From NCBI GenBank assembly GCA_933207985.1, contig OW240913.1, positions 263,553,112 through 263,617,111 on the forward strand: a DNA stretch of 64,000 nucleotides, in the 5' to 3' direction. The stretch is from Pelobates cultripes. Taxonomy: Eukaryota > Chordata > Amphibia > Anura > Pelobatidae. Made by a program: the position numbers and the translations under genes. The notes beneath the pieces were generated by a model. That model was not told the DNA's origin. It made no database searches and worked only from the letters and a program-made list of their open reading frames with translations. Of the stretch, positions 43,637 to 55,670 are shown in pieces. Position 1 is the first letter of the stretch. Every line of letters begins with the position of its first letter.

Positions 43637-45837
43637 TTTAAAATGATCTGGCCATATGGCCATTTCCACTTTTTTCTGTGTGTATATATTGCAGAAACTT
43701 CAAACACAATAGATCACACCCCCATTTAAATTGGAACATCAGAGAGAAAGTAAGAAGAGCAGTAAATTAACATTTTGTAATTTATCTGTATATAAAAATG
43801 ATTCCTTCCAAACCTTCAACAAATATGATAAAGACCAACAGCTCCAAAGATAAAACTATTTTTTAAAACACACATCAAATAGTATATCTGGGAAATGTTG
43901 GATATAAGTGATGCTACTATGCACTCAAGCAGTGGCAGAACTAATTAGAGGGCCCAGGTAACTTTTTTTGGCCCCCTTATAGTTGCAAGATTGGGCAAAA
44001 TGTAGATCCATATCTGTCATTCATCTCCCATGATGCTATGCCAGCTTGGGTCTTCCATTTGCCCATTCTTGCTGGGTTGCATTTATGAGCAGTGCTTGTG
44101 CATTTGAATGTAAGCATGTTTTTGTGTAGAGTATGTGTGTGCATGTAGAGGTGTATTTGTATGTACTGTTTCCATTGTAATGTTGTGGTATACTTGTGTG
44201 TAGTGTTTGCGTTTGAAAACAGTGGTGTGTTTGTATATAATTTTGGAATTTGAATGCAGGAATGTGTCTCTATGTAATATTTGTGTTTGATTGCAGGGGT
44301 GTGTTTGCATGTAGTCTTGGTGTTTGATTGTTGGGATGTATGCACATATGCACATCTTAATACATACATACATACATACTTATACAGACATACATACACA
44401 TTGAGACACACAGATACACACTGACACATACACATATTGAGATACACACTGACAAATGCACACATTGACATATTGAGATACACACTGACAAATGCACACA
44501 TTGACACATTGATATACACACTGCCAGATACACACTGACACATAGATACACACACTGAAACATACAGATACACAGATATACACACTGACACAGAGCTTCA
44601 CACAATGACACATAGAAACTCACACACAGATACATAGACCCTGACACAAGCACACACCCTGTCACATACATACACACAATGATTTCATGATTTTTATATT
44701 TTTAGCCACCTTCAAGTCTACATACCTGTGTGCAGGAGGGTGACTTTCCTGGTGTACATCTGCTGGCGGAAGCTGATGGGGGAGCGGGTCTTGAGCTGGC
44801 CCTCTCCTTCATCTCTGGACTGCCTCCTTCTCTCTCACTCCCCTCCTGCCTGTGTCTCATCCTGTTCCTTTCTGTGCAGCTATCCCTGTAACTGGGAGGA
44901 AGTGACCTGCCATCGGGTGGACCTAAGTGTATGGACCACCTGAAGGCCCCACATCCTGTAACCTTGGTGCTGCCACACCAGTTGCACTGGCAGTATGCTG
45001 CTCATAAGCATCTTATGTAAATATAGTCTCACATACTGAGCTATGGCAGTTCAGAGCATTGCTGGCAATTATTCAAGGAAATAATATTGATACCATTACA
45101 ATCAATAAATGTATTGATCTGGTTATTATGGTATAAGTTATATTTCTTTTTTTCACTTGCATGTACATAATCATCTTGCAACAAATTTATACATGCCTTG
45201 CTGCTATGCTCTACTGATACAATAAACAAAATACACTCTACACTAAACCAACTCTAAAACTTATAATACTTATAAAAGCAAGTGTTTTACTTACAAGAGT
45301 TTTGAGTCCACTGTTTGAGTTCATCTTCAGGTCTAGCACTACCAGACTAAGTAGGTGGCATGCTAGATCTAGGGGTGATGCATGGTCTGAAGGTGTTTTT
45401 CTAGAGCTGTCAGACAGCTGTTAGTCATAGATGGTAGTACTTTATAGCAGTGAGAGCGAAAAGAGAGCCAATGAATTTACCAAAAGTTTAGAGAATGTGC
45501 CTGTGCAGAGTAACTTCTTAGCATGCTGTAGGAATGAACAGGACTTGGTGCTCCTTCACACTACTGTAGTCACTCTAATATCTCTACAAAAACCTTGGCA
45601 GAAGATGTATGTAGACTAGAGTGTTATCACTGTCAGACAGTCTTTGTAGACTAGAGTGTGATCACTGACAGGGGATCTCGCTTGATTAAAATCTGGCCAA
45701 TGGCAGTGGATCTCTGTAGACTGGAATGTGATAACTGTTAGAGGTCTATGTAGATGAAATTAGAAATTAACTTTTGCTGGTCCATCACTCCCCTGCATGC
45801 CCAACTCTTACTTGTGGTGAGTAAATTTGGAGATTTA
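43637..45837. other. Non-coding repeats, possible further MITE
   Basis: From 43928 (CAGTGGCAGAACTAATTAG) to about 44985 (GGTGCTGCCACAC) the layout resembles a hAT MITE with an internal CA-rich array (44350-44680), but no convincing target duplication was found. Near 45600-45740 three degenerate 45-50-bp units contain GTAGACTAGAGTGTGATCAC. Confidence 0.4.
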
Positions 45838-45935
45838 CATAGTTACATAGGCTGAAAAGAAACATGTCCATCAAGTTCAGCCTTCCACATATGTGTTTTT
45901 TGCTGTTGATCCAAAAGAAGGCAAAAAAAAAGTCT
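45838..45935 (-). repeat. LINE/SINE 3' end, reverse copy
   Basis: Reverse complement of the 41210-41325 tail (TACATAGTTACATAGGCTG...CATCAAGTTCAGCC). Confidence 0.55.
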
Positions 45936-46186
45936 AATTAAAATATTATTCCTCAGTTTAGCAACTTAAAGGTACTTTTGTGATATCGTGTGTTACATTG
46001 TAAATAGGCCTTTTTGCAAAGCATAAAGCCTTCAATGGTTTTCAAACGATATAGTCATAAAATACTTAAATTCTTGTATAATTAGGTATGATCAAGACAG
46101 CTATAAAATACAAAATAAAGACTATGCTAAAATCATAGCTGATAAAGTGCAAATACACAACCTAAGGTCTGTAATTAATAATTTTA

Positions 46187-46340
46187 TTACATGGCAGGAG
46201 GCTTCATATTTTGCTCAAGACTTTTTTTACTTAAGCTCCACAGCAGCACAAGTTTTACATAGTAACATAAACAACCAATCAGAAAACAGTAACAGAGATA
46301 ATTAAACTCTCTCCCACTGTAGACTTCTCCTCTTTCTTTG
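46187..46340. repeat. DIRS-1 left inverted terminal repeat
   Basis: Pairs with 53361-53493: CACAGCAGCACAAGTTTTAC matches GTAAAACTTGTTCTGCTGTG, and CCAATCAGAAAACAG matches the right side. The outermost 30 bp recur in reverse at 52851-52880. Confidence 0.85.
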
Positions 46341-46481
46341 CTGCTCCTCATAAGCATAGGTCAGAGTGCCACTGCCTCCTACCTTTTCTGGGTTGCTATG
46401 ATTCATTTATTGTGTCTTTGGTGGAAGCAGTGGGATGGCGTCCTAGTGCGAGGTGCAGCACCCTAGAGACACCAAGCAACC

Positions 46482-47211
46482 ATGACATATTGCTTTGAGG
46501 GCGCCGCTTACATTAAGGAGGTAAAGAGGAGGCTGGTCTGGTATGGCCCAAATCCTTCGGACGAGGTGGTCCACCAAGTACGTCGCAAGTTGGATTCCAA
46601 GAACCGAGCAGCACGGGCATTTGAGTACAAGTTGTGGAGTTGGGGGATACGGACAACCAGCCTCTACCTCGAGGAGCCGACTAAGTCACAAGGAGAGGAG
46701 AGCAGCGACCTCCCTCCTCAGCGGCAGGGTGAGTATCAGGGAGAGGAGACAGTCGGTCCCCCTCCCCAGCAGCAGTATGTTCTACAGGGAGAGGAGACAA
46801 CCGGTCTCTCTCCCCAGCAGCAGTACACTGTGCAGAGGGAAGAGACAACCGGTCTCCTTCCCCAGCAGCAACCATAGGTACCCGAGGTAGCGGACCTCAG
46901 CAGGCAGGTAGAGATGGGACAGAGATCTCTCTAGCGGCCCTACAGGAATGCTGGGCAGCCGACCCAGATCTCCAACCAAAGTGTGTTCTACAGGGAGAGG
47001 AGAGCAGCGACCTCCCTCCCCAGCATCAGTGTACCTTCAAGGGAGAGGACACAACCGGTCTCTCTCCCCAGCAGCAGTATGTTCCACAGGGAGAGGAGAG
47101 CATCGACCTCCCGCCTCAGCAACAGTGCATCTCACAGGGAGAGGAGACATCCGGTCTTTCTTTTCAATTTGGATATCTATTTGAGTTCCAATGTTTCTTT
47201 TACCATAGTAT
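46482..47211 (+). pseudogene. DIRS-1 ORF1-like frame with 16-residue repeats
   Basis: The start MTYCFEGAAYIKEVKRRLV leads a basic domain of about 65 residues. It is followed by tandem 16-residue units of the form GEETTGLSPQQQYVLQ (48 bp each). About four units precede a stop at 46875-46877. Four more follow from about 46980 in another stretch of open frame that ends near 47211. The position, first frame after the left terminal repeat, is that of DIRS ORF1 (Gag). I cannot assign a domain. The repeats are rich in Gln, Glu and Pro and probably disordered. Confidence 0.55.
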
Positions 47212-47315
47212 TTAGAAGTTGAGGTACCTTTGTTACACATTTGCACAATGGCTGTGCTTGTTTCACTGTTGTAAAGTTGCTTCTTAAAAGGCAATCGGTA
47301 TTGGAAACCTTGTGT

Positions 47316-47522
47316 CTAATCATGGTCTATGATCAGTGTCCCGTCTTCTTCGCCACTTTCTTCTTCAACATGTGATGATATTTCACACTCTGCAATTTTG
47401 ATGTCATCTTGACCTTTTGTTTCACCATCATGAAGTATGTGTAAAATTTTGGGTTTTTGGAAAATTGTTGGTTTTGCCATTAGCTTTAACTTTCTACGCT
47501 TTACTACCCTGCTGGAAACCAA
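47316..47522 (-). other. Unidentified open frame, 68 codons
   Basis: Encodes a basic start (KRRKLKLMAKP) and an acidic end (EEESGEEDGTLIIDHD). It looks like a piece of a real coding sequence because of its codon pattern and charge layout, perhaps from a nested transposon, but I do not recognise it. Confidence 0.3.
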
Positions 47523-47734
47523 AGCAACCCAAGTGACTAGTTAATCGCCAAAATGGTCCAAGAGCCAACTGAGGCTTGCGCAAGTAAAATCACCCACAGG
47601 CAGAGTATCACTCGTGAAAAGCGAAGTTAGCTTTATCAATCATATGTCCACCCCCTGAGGGGAAAATACTTGGCCTATTGCATGACCCAAGTTGTTGCTA
47701 CCATGATGTGAGCTCTACCATGGGTCTGGTCAGC

Positions 47735-48767
47735 ACTGTATTTAGCACAAGGCTGACATGGCATTTGCCTTGGGCGGCCATTTCAAAGGGATGTAAAAAA
47801 ATACAACCCCCACACACCCTGGCAAATGCATTGCCAGACTCTTGCCCTGTGTGACCAGAGAGCTGGCATACTGATGTTGCAGGTGGAGAGGGAGCATTCT
47901 CCACTGAGCTCTTCCTGCTCAGCTCCCTCATGCACACTTCAGTGATGCCAGAGCCTGAATATAACGTCACTACGGCTTAGGCATCACTGAGAGATGCGCG
48001 AGGGAGCTGAGCGGAGGATCATAGCTCCTTCACCATCCGCTTTAACTGTGCAAATGTCTCCCTGACCATTTGCCAGCCCAGCCAGTAGCAGCCAATCTGT
48101 CCAACAGTGAAAAATATACCAAAATGTAGGGAATTGTGAGTGTGTTAGTGTGTGTTTGCTATTAAGAATGTGTGTGTGTGTTTGTTAGTCAGAGTGAATG
48201 TGTCTGTTAGAGTGTGTGCCTGTTAGAGTGTGTGTGTGTGTGTCTGATAGTGAGTGTGTGTGTCTGTGAAAGAGTGTGTGTGTCTCTCACTGAGAGTGTA
48301 TGTGTGTTTTTCATTGAGAGTGTATATGTATGCGTGTGTCAGTGTGTGTATCAGTGTCTGTCAATGAGAGTGTGTGTCTGTCAGTGAATGTGTATGTCTG
48401 TAAGTGAATGTGTGTGTCTGACACTGAGTGTATATATGCCTATCAGTGAGTGTGTATGTTTGTTTGTCAGTGTGTATGTCATGTGTTTCTTGTCAGTGAG
48501 TGTATATGTGTGTCTGTCAGTAAATGTGAGTGAGTTAGTGTGTATTCCTGTAAATGTGTTTGTTTCAGTGAAAGTGTGTTAATTATATAGTTTGTGTGAC
48601 AATGATTGTGTATCTGTGAGTGTATGTCAGTTCATGCATCTCTGAGGGTGTGTGTGTTTAAGGAAGCAAGAATTGGAAGGGTTTGGGGGGGAGGTACATG
48701 AGTTTTGTCATGCCTAGGGCAGCACAAAATCAGAATACACCAATGTTGTATTTATACAATGTTGACG
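47735..48767. mobile_element. Probable MITE with internal TG-rich array, in DIRS-1
   Basis: The left part (CATTTGCCTTGGGCGGC) and the right part (TGCCTAGGGCAGCAC) are loosely inverted. The middle (48130-48660) is a TGTGTCTGTCAGTGAG-type array, like the three hAT MITEs in the window. No target duplication could be confirmed. Confidence 0.45.
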
Positions 48768-48779
48768 GCAGACTTGCTG

Positions 48780-48883
48780 GGACTGCAATGTTTTACATTG
48801 GAGCACTAATTGTAATATGGACACAGCACACATACTACTTCAATTAGCTGAAGTGGTATGGGTGCCTACAGTGGCCCTTTATC
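48780..48883. mobile_element. Family-B MITE fragment
   Basis: Contains the subterminal palindrome (CTACTTCAATTAGCTGAAGTGG) and ends GGGTGCCTACAGTGGCCCTTTA, a damaged family-B right end. Confidence 0.5.
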
Positions 48884-48920
48884 TTTGCTGTAATAGACAG
48901 TTATATTAAAAAAAAAAAAA

Positions 48921-49570
48921 ACAGGGAAAGCAAAGCATGTCTGCCACTCAGCTCATGAGAAAGTTGTGACAATTCAGGGCAGCACTTTCACACGCTGAGA
49001 ACAGAGATGCTGAGTCCTAAAATATTTTTTAGCAGCAGTGACATTTTCGGACCACCCCCAAGGGCACACACAGGAGAGGAGCCAGCGGCACCATGCTGCA
49101 CAAGATACCGGCAAGCTCTGCTCCTGAGAACCCTTGGGGGGGGGGCATGAAGCAGACACAACTGCAACACTGGGAGATTTTGACTTCACAAGTATGCATG
49201 ACAAAACACTGCAAAAGTATATCAAAACACCTGACAACACAACAAAACAGGGAAAGCAAAGCATGTCTGACACTCAGCTCATGAGAACGGCTGCCCTGGA
49301 ATTGCGACAATCCAGGGCAGCACTTTTTATGTGCTGAGCACAGAGATGCTGAGTCCTAAAATATTGCTGCCGATTTTTAGCAGCGGTGACATTTTTGGAC
49401 CATCCCCAAAGGCACGCACAGGAGGGAGCCAGTGGCACCATGCTGCACAAGACACTGGCAGGCTTCGCTCCTGAGCACCCTGGAGGGACGACACGAAGCG
49501 GACACAACTCCAACACTGTCAAAAGGCGACAATGAAGACCAAACCATCAGAACCACAACAAAGGAATGTA
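48921..49570. repeat. Tandem duplication with ~326-bp period
   Basis: Two diverged copies begin ACAGGGAAAGCAAAGCATGTC at 48921 and 49247, with many indels. Shared blocks include AGAGATGCTGAGTCC and CACCATGCTGCACAAGA. Flanked at the left by an A-run. No ribozyme core is present. Confidence 0.8.
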
Positions 49571-49599
49571 GTGGTTTTGATAGTTGGATTGACATTTTA

Positions 49600-50095
49600 A
49601 AATAAATTAAATGATACAAATAAACTCACCAAATAAGGAGTAATAACGCTTTTGACTTCCAATCCAATGATACTTAGTCTAAAAATCAGTAAATAACAAT
49701 TCTATTTTAATATTTTTAAATTGAATAAAATATAACCTATAATATATTAATTAAGATTTTAAAAGAGGTGAAAAAAAAAAAATAAACCTCAAGAAAGGGA
49801 TAACAATTAAATGTATGATAAAAGGCTTATAATAAAAAAAATATTAATAATATAATAAATTAAAAATAACATTAATAAAATATTAAAATGCAAGAGATGA
49901 ATATACATTATAATAATCAATAGTAATAATTTAAAATATATAAAAAATTATAAAAGTTATAATTATATAAATGTATATACAATTCTTAATAATAAAAAAA
50001 TTGTTAAATTAAATTATAAAAATTATTATACATTCATTAACTTATAAAAAAAAGTAATAGACATGCAATAATAAAAAAAAGGGTACTTACTGTCA
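49600..50095. other. Extremely AT-rich stretch
   Basis: About 85-90% A+T by eye with many AATAATTAA words. Nothing coding. Confidence 0.6.
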
Positions 50096-50539
50096 AGGAA
50101 ACCTTGGGATAGGTCCTCTCCAGTTGAATCCAGATTCAGGAACCCCTGGAATTCTTTGTTCTTCAAGTTTTCTGTTTGTTTGTTTTTTCTTCCAGAAATG
50201 GCCTCCAAGGAGTCTGGGTAAGCTGTCAATGTGCTCTAGCGTGCTCCTAGCTCTCCACTGTCTAATGCAGGCGCGTTCACATCGAAGCTCCCTGCATCAG
50301 ACCCACGTGACGTTTGACATCCTCATGCAGAGCATGGGGGTGTCAAATGTCCTTTAACACACTTTTCATGCTCTAAGAACACTGAGGCACCATCTAGCGG
50401 CTGTCCAGGTTTAAATTGCTGGAGTTCTACTCCCCTCCCATCCAGACCGATCATCCATATCATGCGGTTTCATCTATGAATCTTTAGACAATGATGGACA
50501 CAGAAATTCAGTCCCCATTCGCGAAGTGCAATTCAATTC

Positions 50540-51480
50540 ACACAAGATGACGGAGGGTTCTACAGCTCCATCTTCCAAGTCATAAAGAAGTCAGGAGGTT
50601 TCTGTCCAGTAATACATTTATGACATCTGAATGCTCTTGTGGTTTACAGACACTTCAATATGGATGGCATATCTTTCCATTCTCATAGATCCAATAAGGC
50701 AGTTCTTCATACACTTCAAGGACCAAGCCTACCAATTCACGTGCCTTTCTTTCAACCTCAGCTCCTCTCCTTGGTGTTTCACCAAACTTTTAAAACCAGT
50801 TACGACATACCTCAGATTTAAAGGCATGCGCTGCCTCATTTACCCTGCCTCATCCAGACTGCAATCTCAGTCACACTTTACGATTTCCTTATTTGAATCC
50901 CTGGGCACGAGTCAGCTCCCCTCACTCCATCCCATGTGGTACAATTCCTGGGCTTCGAAATAGACACCTCCCTGTGTGTTGTCCATCTCCCTGTACCCAA
51001 GATATCAGCCATTCACAAGGAGTTTTGCAGGATCCTATGAAAGAAAATATTCCCCCTAAGCACACTAGCCCAGATCTTGAGTCTACTCTCCTCGTCTATC
51101 TAGGCAATCTATCCAGAAACACTACATTATTGGGCCATGCAACACTAAAAGGCTCAATTCCTGCGAATAAACTTATTATACGATCAGATACTTCCTATCA
51201 CCACGGATGTCCAAGAGGAATTCAGATGGTAGCTTATCCACATGTCAGCATGGCATGGCAAGGCGATTTTCGGTCCCACCCCAGACTTCATCGTGGATGC
51301 AATCTTTTGGGCATTACGTGCAACTTGCGCCCACAGGTCCATGGAAACCGTCTTCCATATCAATTGTCTGGAACTGATCACAGGCTCATTCGCGATCCGC
51401 AGTCTAGCCAACCATCTCTCGGACTGGTGCATTTTATAGAGGATGGACAACATATTGGTGGTGCAATACATTACCCACGC
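50540..51480 (+). pseudogene. DIRS-1 reverse transcriptase and RNase H (relic)
   Basis: In shifting frames: GFYSSIFQVIKKSGGFCPV near 50555-50610, a LNALVVYRHFNM block, then IHFKDQAYQFTCLSFNLSSSP near 50710-50770. The expected catalytic Y-x-DD is degraded to IYPASSR near 50835. RNase H follows with FHINCLELITGSFA near 51355 and MDNILVVQYI near 51443, where the Asp of the family MDN motif is kept. No intact polymerase is possible. Confidence 0.75.
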
Positions 51481-52145
51481 ACCCTCTGACGAAGGATATT
51501 TGCAGTTTCTGTTTCCAGCGCAACATCATACAGGTGGTATACCTTCAAGGAGCGACAAACCTTACAGCAGATTGGTTCTCCAGATATTGGAGAGACGCCA
51601 GCATCTGGTATCTCCACCGGTCGATCTTCCTCCGCATTTCACAATTACGTGTACCATTTGTGGTAAACCTGTTTGCATCTTGGACGAACTACCAGATTCC
51701 AAGGTTCTTCATCTGGCTCCCAGGTCCAGAGTGCATGGCGGTAGATGCTTTTCTCCAGGAATGGCTAATGAAGGGAGCTTATGCTTTCCCTCCATTTGCC
51801 ATGATTTCCAAAGTTCTCTTACAGCTTCAGCGACAACTGGTCTCTCTGTTGCTTCTGATCCCACTCTGGCAGGGCCAATAATGGATCCCAGACCTTCTAG
51901 ATCTATCTTACCACGATCCACTTCTCATCCTTCTCAACCTTCTATTGGACCCTTCTTTGGGTACCTGGAATATTGGATGCCTATCGCAGACAACTAAGGA
52001 CCTCCTCTGGGATTCATGGGCTCAAGAACCAGAAATACTACTTGCCCATCTGGAACACTTGGTGTGGTTGGTGCCTGGAACGAGATACCAATCCCATTAC
52101 AGCTCCTATACCATTTGTATAAAATTTCCTTTTTCATCTTTTTGA
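51481..52145 (+). pseudogene. DIRS-1 polymerase/RNase H tail region
   Basis: Frame with LQGATNLTADWFSR (the LPGxxNxxADxxSR motif after RNase H), VVNLFASWTNYQIPRFF and VDAFLQEW...AYAFPPFAMI, a conserved DIRS block. A TAA stop at 51879-51881 and frameshifts interrupt it. Confidence 0.72.
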
Positions 52146-52394
52146 ATAGGGATACTCTTATCGATCCATCAATGTAGTCCGGTCAGCTATCTCGGCAGCG
52201 GACGTTCCTATGCAGGGTTCTCTGATAGGTCAGGACCCTTTAGTCTACAGGCTCCTCCGGAGCATTAAACTTTCACCACATGTGACCGCCAAATATTCGC
52301 ATCTATGGGTCTCGTACTTAATTTCCTATAGAATTGGACAAATAACTAAGACCTAAATTCCCCTTACTGCTTCACTTAGTTTCCTTTCAGCGGG

Positions 52395-52840
52395 TCCTAG
52401 ACAGAGCTTTTGATGCCAACTCCATCTCCTTTTCTCCAGAAGGCGTTACCTTTTCCATTTCCAGATATATTAAGTCAGGCTCTTCTACTATTTTCTATCC
52501 ATTTTCCACCGACTCTCCTGTGTGTAGTTTCTGCCCTTTCTCGTTATTCAGAGGTTACTTCTTCTCTCCGTACTTCTGGTCAATTTCGTATCTCTTATGT
52601 CGGTCCTCACAGACAAGTCTCTACCACGACCCTGACACACTGGTTGAGGTGGTTACTGTCCTTGTCTGGTGTTGACTCCACTTTCAGGGCACACTCTGTC
52701 AGAGGTGCAGCGGCTTCAAATGCCTTCATGGCTTGTTTTTCTCTTCAAAACATCCTAGCTCGGCATATTGGTCTCAGAGGGAGACTTTCCGGCACTTCTA
52801 TTTCCTTCCTTCGGTTAATGCTTCTTTTGCGATATTGACT
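52395..52840 (+). pseudogene. DIRS-1 tyrosine recombinase
   Basis: Shows LTHWLRWLLSLSGVD and FRAHSVRGAAASNAF, the H-x-x-R box with its catalytic Arg. Near 52755 the frame shifts. In the next frame RETFRHFYF carries the expected catalytic Tyr. The enzyme would integrate the double-stranded circular DNA intermediate without target duplication. This copy is inactive because of the frameshift. Confidence 0.78.
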
Positions 52841-52850
52841 AAACGTTAAA

Positions 52851-52955
52851 AGAGCAAAATATGAAGCCTCCTGCCATGTACTAATATTGTAGACTATGCT
52901 AGCTTTAGTGTACTTATAATCTTAATTGTATTAATGACAACAGGTGAATATTTTC
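52851..52955. repeat. DIRS-1 internal complementary region
   Basis: 52851-52880 (GAGCAAAATATGAAGCCTCC...) is complementary to 46189-46218. 52881-52955 (AATATTGTAGACTATGCTAG...GGTGAATATTTT) is complementary to 53485-53557. This joins sequences from both ends, which is specific for DIRS-type replication. Confidence 0.85.
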
Positions 52956-53140
52956 CCACCCAGTTGGACCCTTCCCTGATTTCTGTTCATAGGTACAACT
53001 TTGGACTTGTCAAGTAGGTATACTATTGTGCCTATAGTTTTTCTGTACATTTTATACTGTTTGAATATTGTCCATAGGGCATATTTTTGTATAGTACATT
53101 ACATTATTTTACTATATTTTGGCCTGGCAAAGAGAACAGA

Positions 53141-53217
53141 GTCGAAAAGGAGGATTAATCGAGGAAAGTTGACATGCCTTTAGAAGTTTATTTCCTCGAT
53201 TAATCCTCCTTTTTGAC
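53141..53217. other. Strong 27-bp hairpin near the DIRS-1 right end
   Basis: Arms 53141-53167 and 53191-53217 are complementary over 27 bp with one mismatch (core AGGAGGATTAATCGAGGAAA), around a 23-nt loop. It lies between the internal complementary region and the right terminal repeat. Confidence 0.85.
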
Positions 53218-53360
53218 TTTTCAGTTTTCTCCAGAAGCTGTGCTTACAGTTACTTATTCCTCTGACGATGGATTTGTCTCCATGTTTTATGATGATTTTT
53301 CTTGTTTAACCAGCTATCCATTGGTCTTCATTTGTTCCTGTTCCTATTTTCGTTTGCAGA

Positions 53361-53555
53361 TAGAAAGAGGAGGAGTCTACAATGGGAGGGAGTTTTATTA
53401 TCTCTGTTACTTTGTTTTTGATTGGTTGTTTCTGTTAATATGTAAAACTTGTTCTGCTGTGGAGATAAAGTTAAGAAAGTCTTAAACAAAATATTCACCT
53501 CCTGTTTATAAAATTAAGATTATAAGTACACTAAAGCTAGAATAATCTACAATAT
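53361..53555. repeat. DIRS-1 right inverted terminal repeat
   Basis: Complement of the left repeat to about 53493. The outer 60 bp are unique to this end and recur in reverse in the internal complementary region. Confidence 0.83.
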
Positions 53556-55206
53556 GTCAGCTTCTTTCTACAAGGGTTTGTGACCATAAAATGAGTATGG
53601 GGAGTAAGGATGGCCTTACTTATTTCACTCATGTAGAAACTTTATACCTTTTCCTTAATACAATGCTAATAGTAATAAACTCCAAATTTGAGGCACATGG
53701 CTTTTTTTGAGGGCCCTCCCTGGGTCTTATCCAGGGGCAGACTGATAACTTGGGCAAATAGGTCATGGACAAAGGGCCACTGGTAGTCAGGAGCCGGATA
53801 CACAGCCATGGCCTAGCTGGGGAGATCAGAGGACAGGTAAATATTATAACACGATCATATTTGGAGCTATTATCAGCTCCATACACTCTAAATTCAATTC
53901 CTCTTATTCAGCTATGAACGTACTACACTATATTTTGCATGCTGCCCTCTCTACTTGTTACATACTAACTCACACTGACCAAGATTTCAGGACTTTCTCC
54001 AAGGCGCTACTCTTCTCCTTACACAACTAACATCATCCTTTATGTATTAGATGGTGTTTAAATAGAATTTCACAATATCTAAAGTAGGTAACTTATTTTT
54101 GCTTTATTTATTTAATTAAAATAGAGATCGTTTGGTTCAGTCTTGTAACAAAGGGTAGAAAAATAGTTATATATGGAATGAATAATGTTCTACTTTTTGT
54201 GCATGTTTGGGAGTCTTTATTACTTTTCAATGTATTTTTCTCTATGACTAAATGGCCATTATTATTCTTTGAAAAGTCTGTGTTCTGGCCTTGAATTGTT
54301 TCCAGAGAACGCCTCCAGCCTGCTATTGTGAAGGTGCTAGATGAAATGAAAATGCCTCACTTCAGCTAAGAAACATTACTACATTTACTCTTAACCTGCT
54401 TATATACTGCTGGGCATATACTGACTTATCCACTGCATTCATCCTCCCTATAACAATGCTGTATGTATAATGCACATACAGCTACATCAGATACAAATAT
54501 TTCAGATCATTCTTGAGTCTAAGTTCCTTCACTATACTGTGTCAAACACATCTTACTGAAACATGCTTGTTTAACAATATACTCCTCAATGAACCTTTTA
54601 AAGACTCAGCATTTTTCCATCTACTTTGTGATATAAGAACCAAAGCAAATTTGGGATTTTTGTTGTTTTTGATTAAATATATATATTTTATTGCTTTCAG
54701 GTATTTCTGTATTTTGACATGCTTTATGATATTTAATAAAAGCCTTAAATTAATCTAGACCTTAAATTAAGGCATATATTAAATATTCTAAAGCATGTAA
54801 AAATACATAAAAGAAAATGAAAAAGAAAATTGTTAAAAAAAAATCATAAAAAAAATTGAAGGTAGGGAATATTTTAAGAAAGATATTGGATAGAATGGAA
54901 TGTACCATATACATTTCTTCTATCTTATCTTATATACAATATTATGCCTTCATTAATTATCCCTTTTTTATTAGACTTTTTACAAAAATATATTCTGTAT
55001 ACAAGACCTATGATATTAGCTGATACTCTTTTTACTTTGCTTGTCACCGGTTTTTTAAGAATGATTTCTTCTCCTTTTTATTAAATAATTCATTTTTATT
55101 TTTATCAAGCAATTCTTATCCTACTTTTAATATATATTTGTTAAATTAATAGTCTAAATAGACCAAAAATCATTTATCTGCAAAGATTTATACATAACCT
55201 CATATA
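53556..55206. other. AT-rich non-coding DNA
   Basis: No gene or element terminus recognised. Confidence 0.5.
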
Positions 55207-55670
55207 TAAATACAAAAAGATAAGTCCTGTGCTCACTCCCATCACTCCTGGGCGGCAGCAACGACCCCAGTACACATCAGCCGCAATATATACAGTAAAA
55301 ACAAAAGAAAAGGTTACATGCACTCTCTCCTAAATCCCTATGTATATTTAAACAAATGGAGGTCATTTAGCTATTCCAATGGCCATTGGAAGGAATGCCA
55401 GCTTGCCAACGTCAAGGCAGACCCCCCTAGGCGGGTCCTACACTGACCTTTCACCTTGCTTCCTTGAGCATCTGGCAAAGATATATCTAATGAGACAGAG
55501 AGGGGTATTTTTTGTATACACCCCTATATACTTATTAACTCTTAATAGGAAACACATGGGATGGGCGGCAGCATTGTAACAAAGCTGTGTGATACAAAAA
55601 GTGAATACAAATACAAAAAGATAAGTCCTGCGCTACACATCAGCCGCAATACATACAGTAAAAACAAAAG
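55207..55670. repeat. Direct repeats around a short unknown segment
   Basis: AATACAAAAAGATAAGTCCT and ACATCAGCCGCAATA...ACAGTAAAAACAAAAG occur at 55207-55306 and again, shortened by a deletion, at 55608-55670. They could be terminal copies of a small element or a tandem duplication. Confidence 0.5.

Larger units (their letters stand above)
46187..53555 (+). mobile_element. DIRS element (DIRS-1) with diagnostic end structure
   Basis: A 7.4-kb plus-strand tyrosine-recombinase retrotransposon. Inverted terminal repeats are at 46187-46340 and 53361-53555. An internal complementary region at 52851-52955 consists of the reverse complement of the extreme left end joined to that of the extreme right end, the arrangement used by DIRS elements to rebuild ends from a circular intermediate. 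Inside are an ORF1-like frame, relics of reverse transcriptase, RNase H and recombinase, and several insertions between 47220 and 50390. All long frames are damaged. Confidence 0.87.

Noticed and set aside
43248..43729. GC-rich frames of 90-132 codons on both strands
   Set aside because: They follow the GC-rich inverted right arm of the hAT MITE and lack any recognisable protein features.
43977..44677. 204-codon Cys/Val/Ser frame
   Set aside because: CA-rich simple repeat plus degenerate flank, no domain or start context.
43928..44985. A fourth hAT MITE
   Set aside because: The ends look loosely inverted, but I found no 8-bp duplication, so it is only noted as possible.
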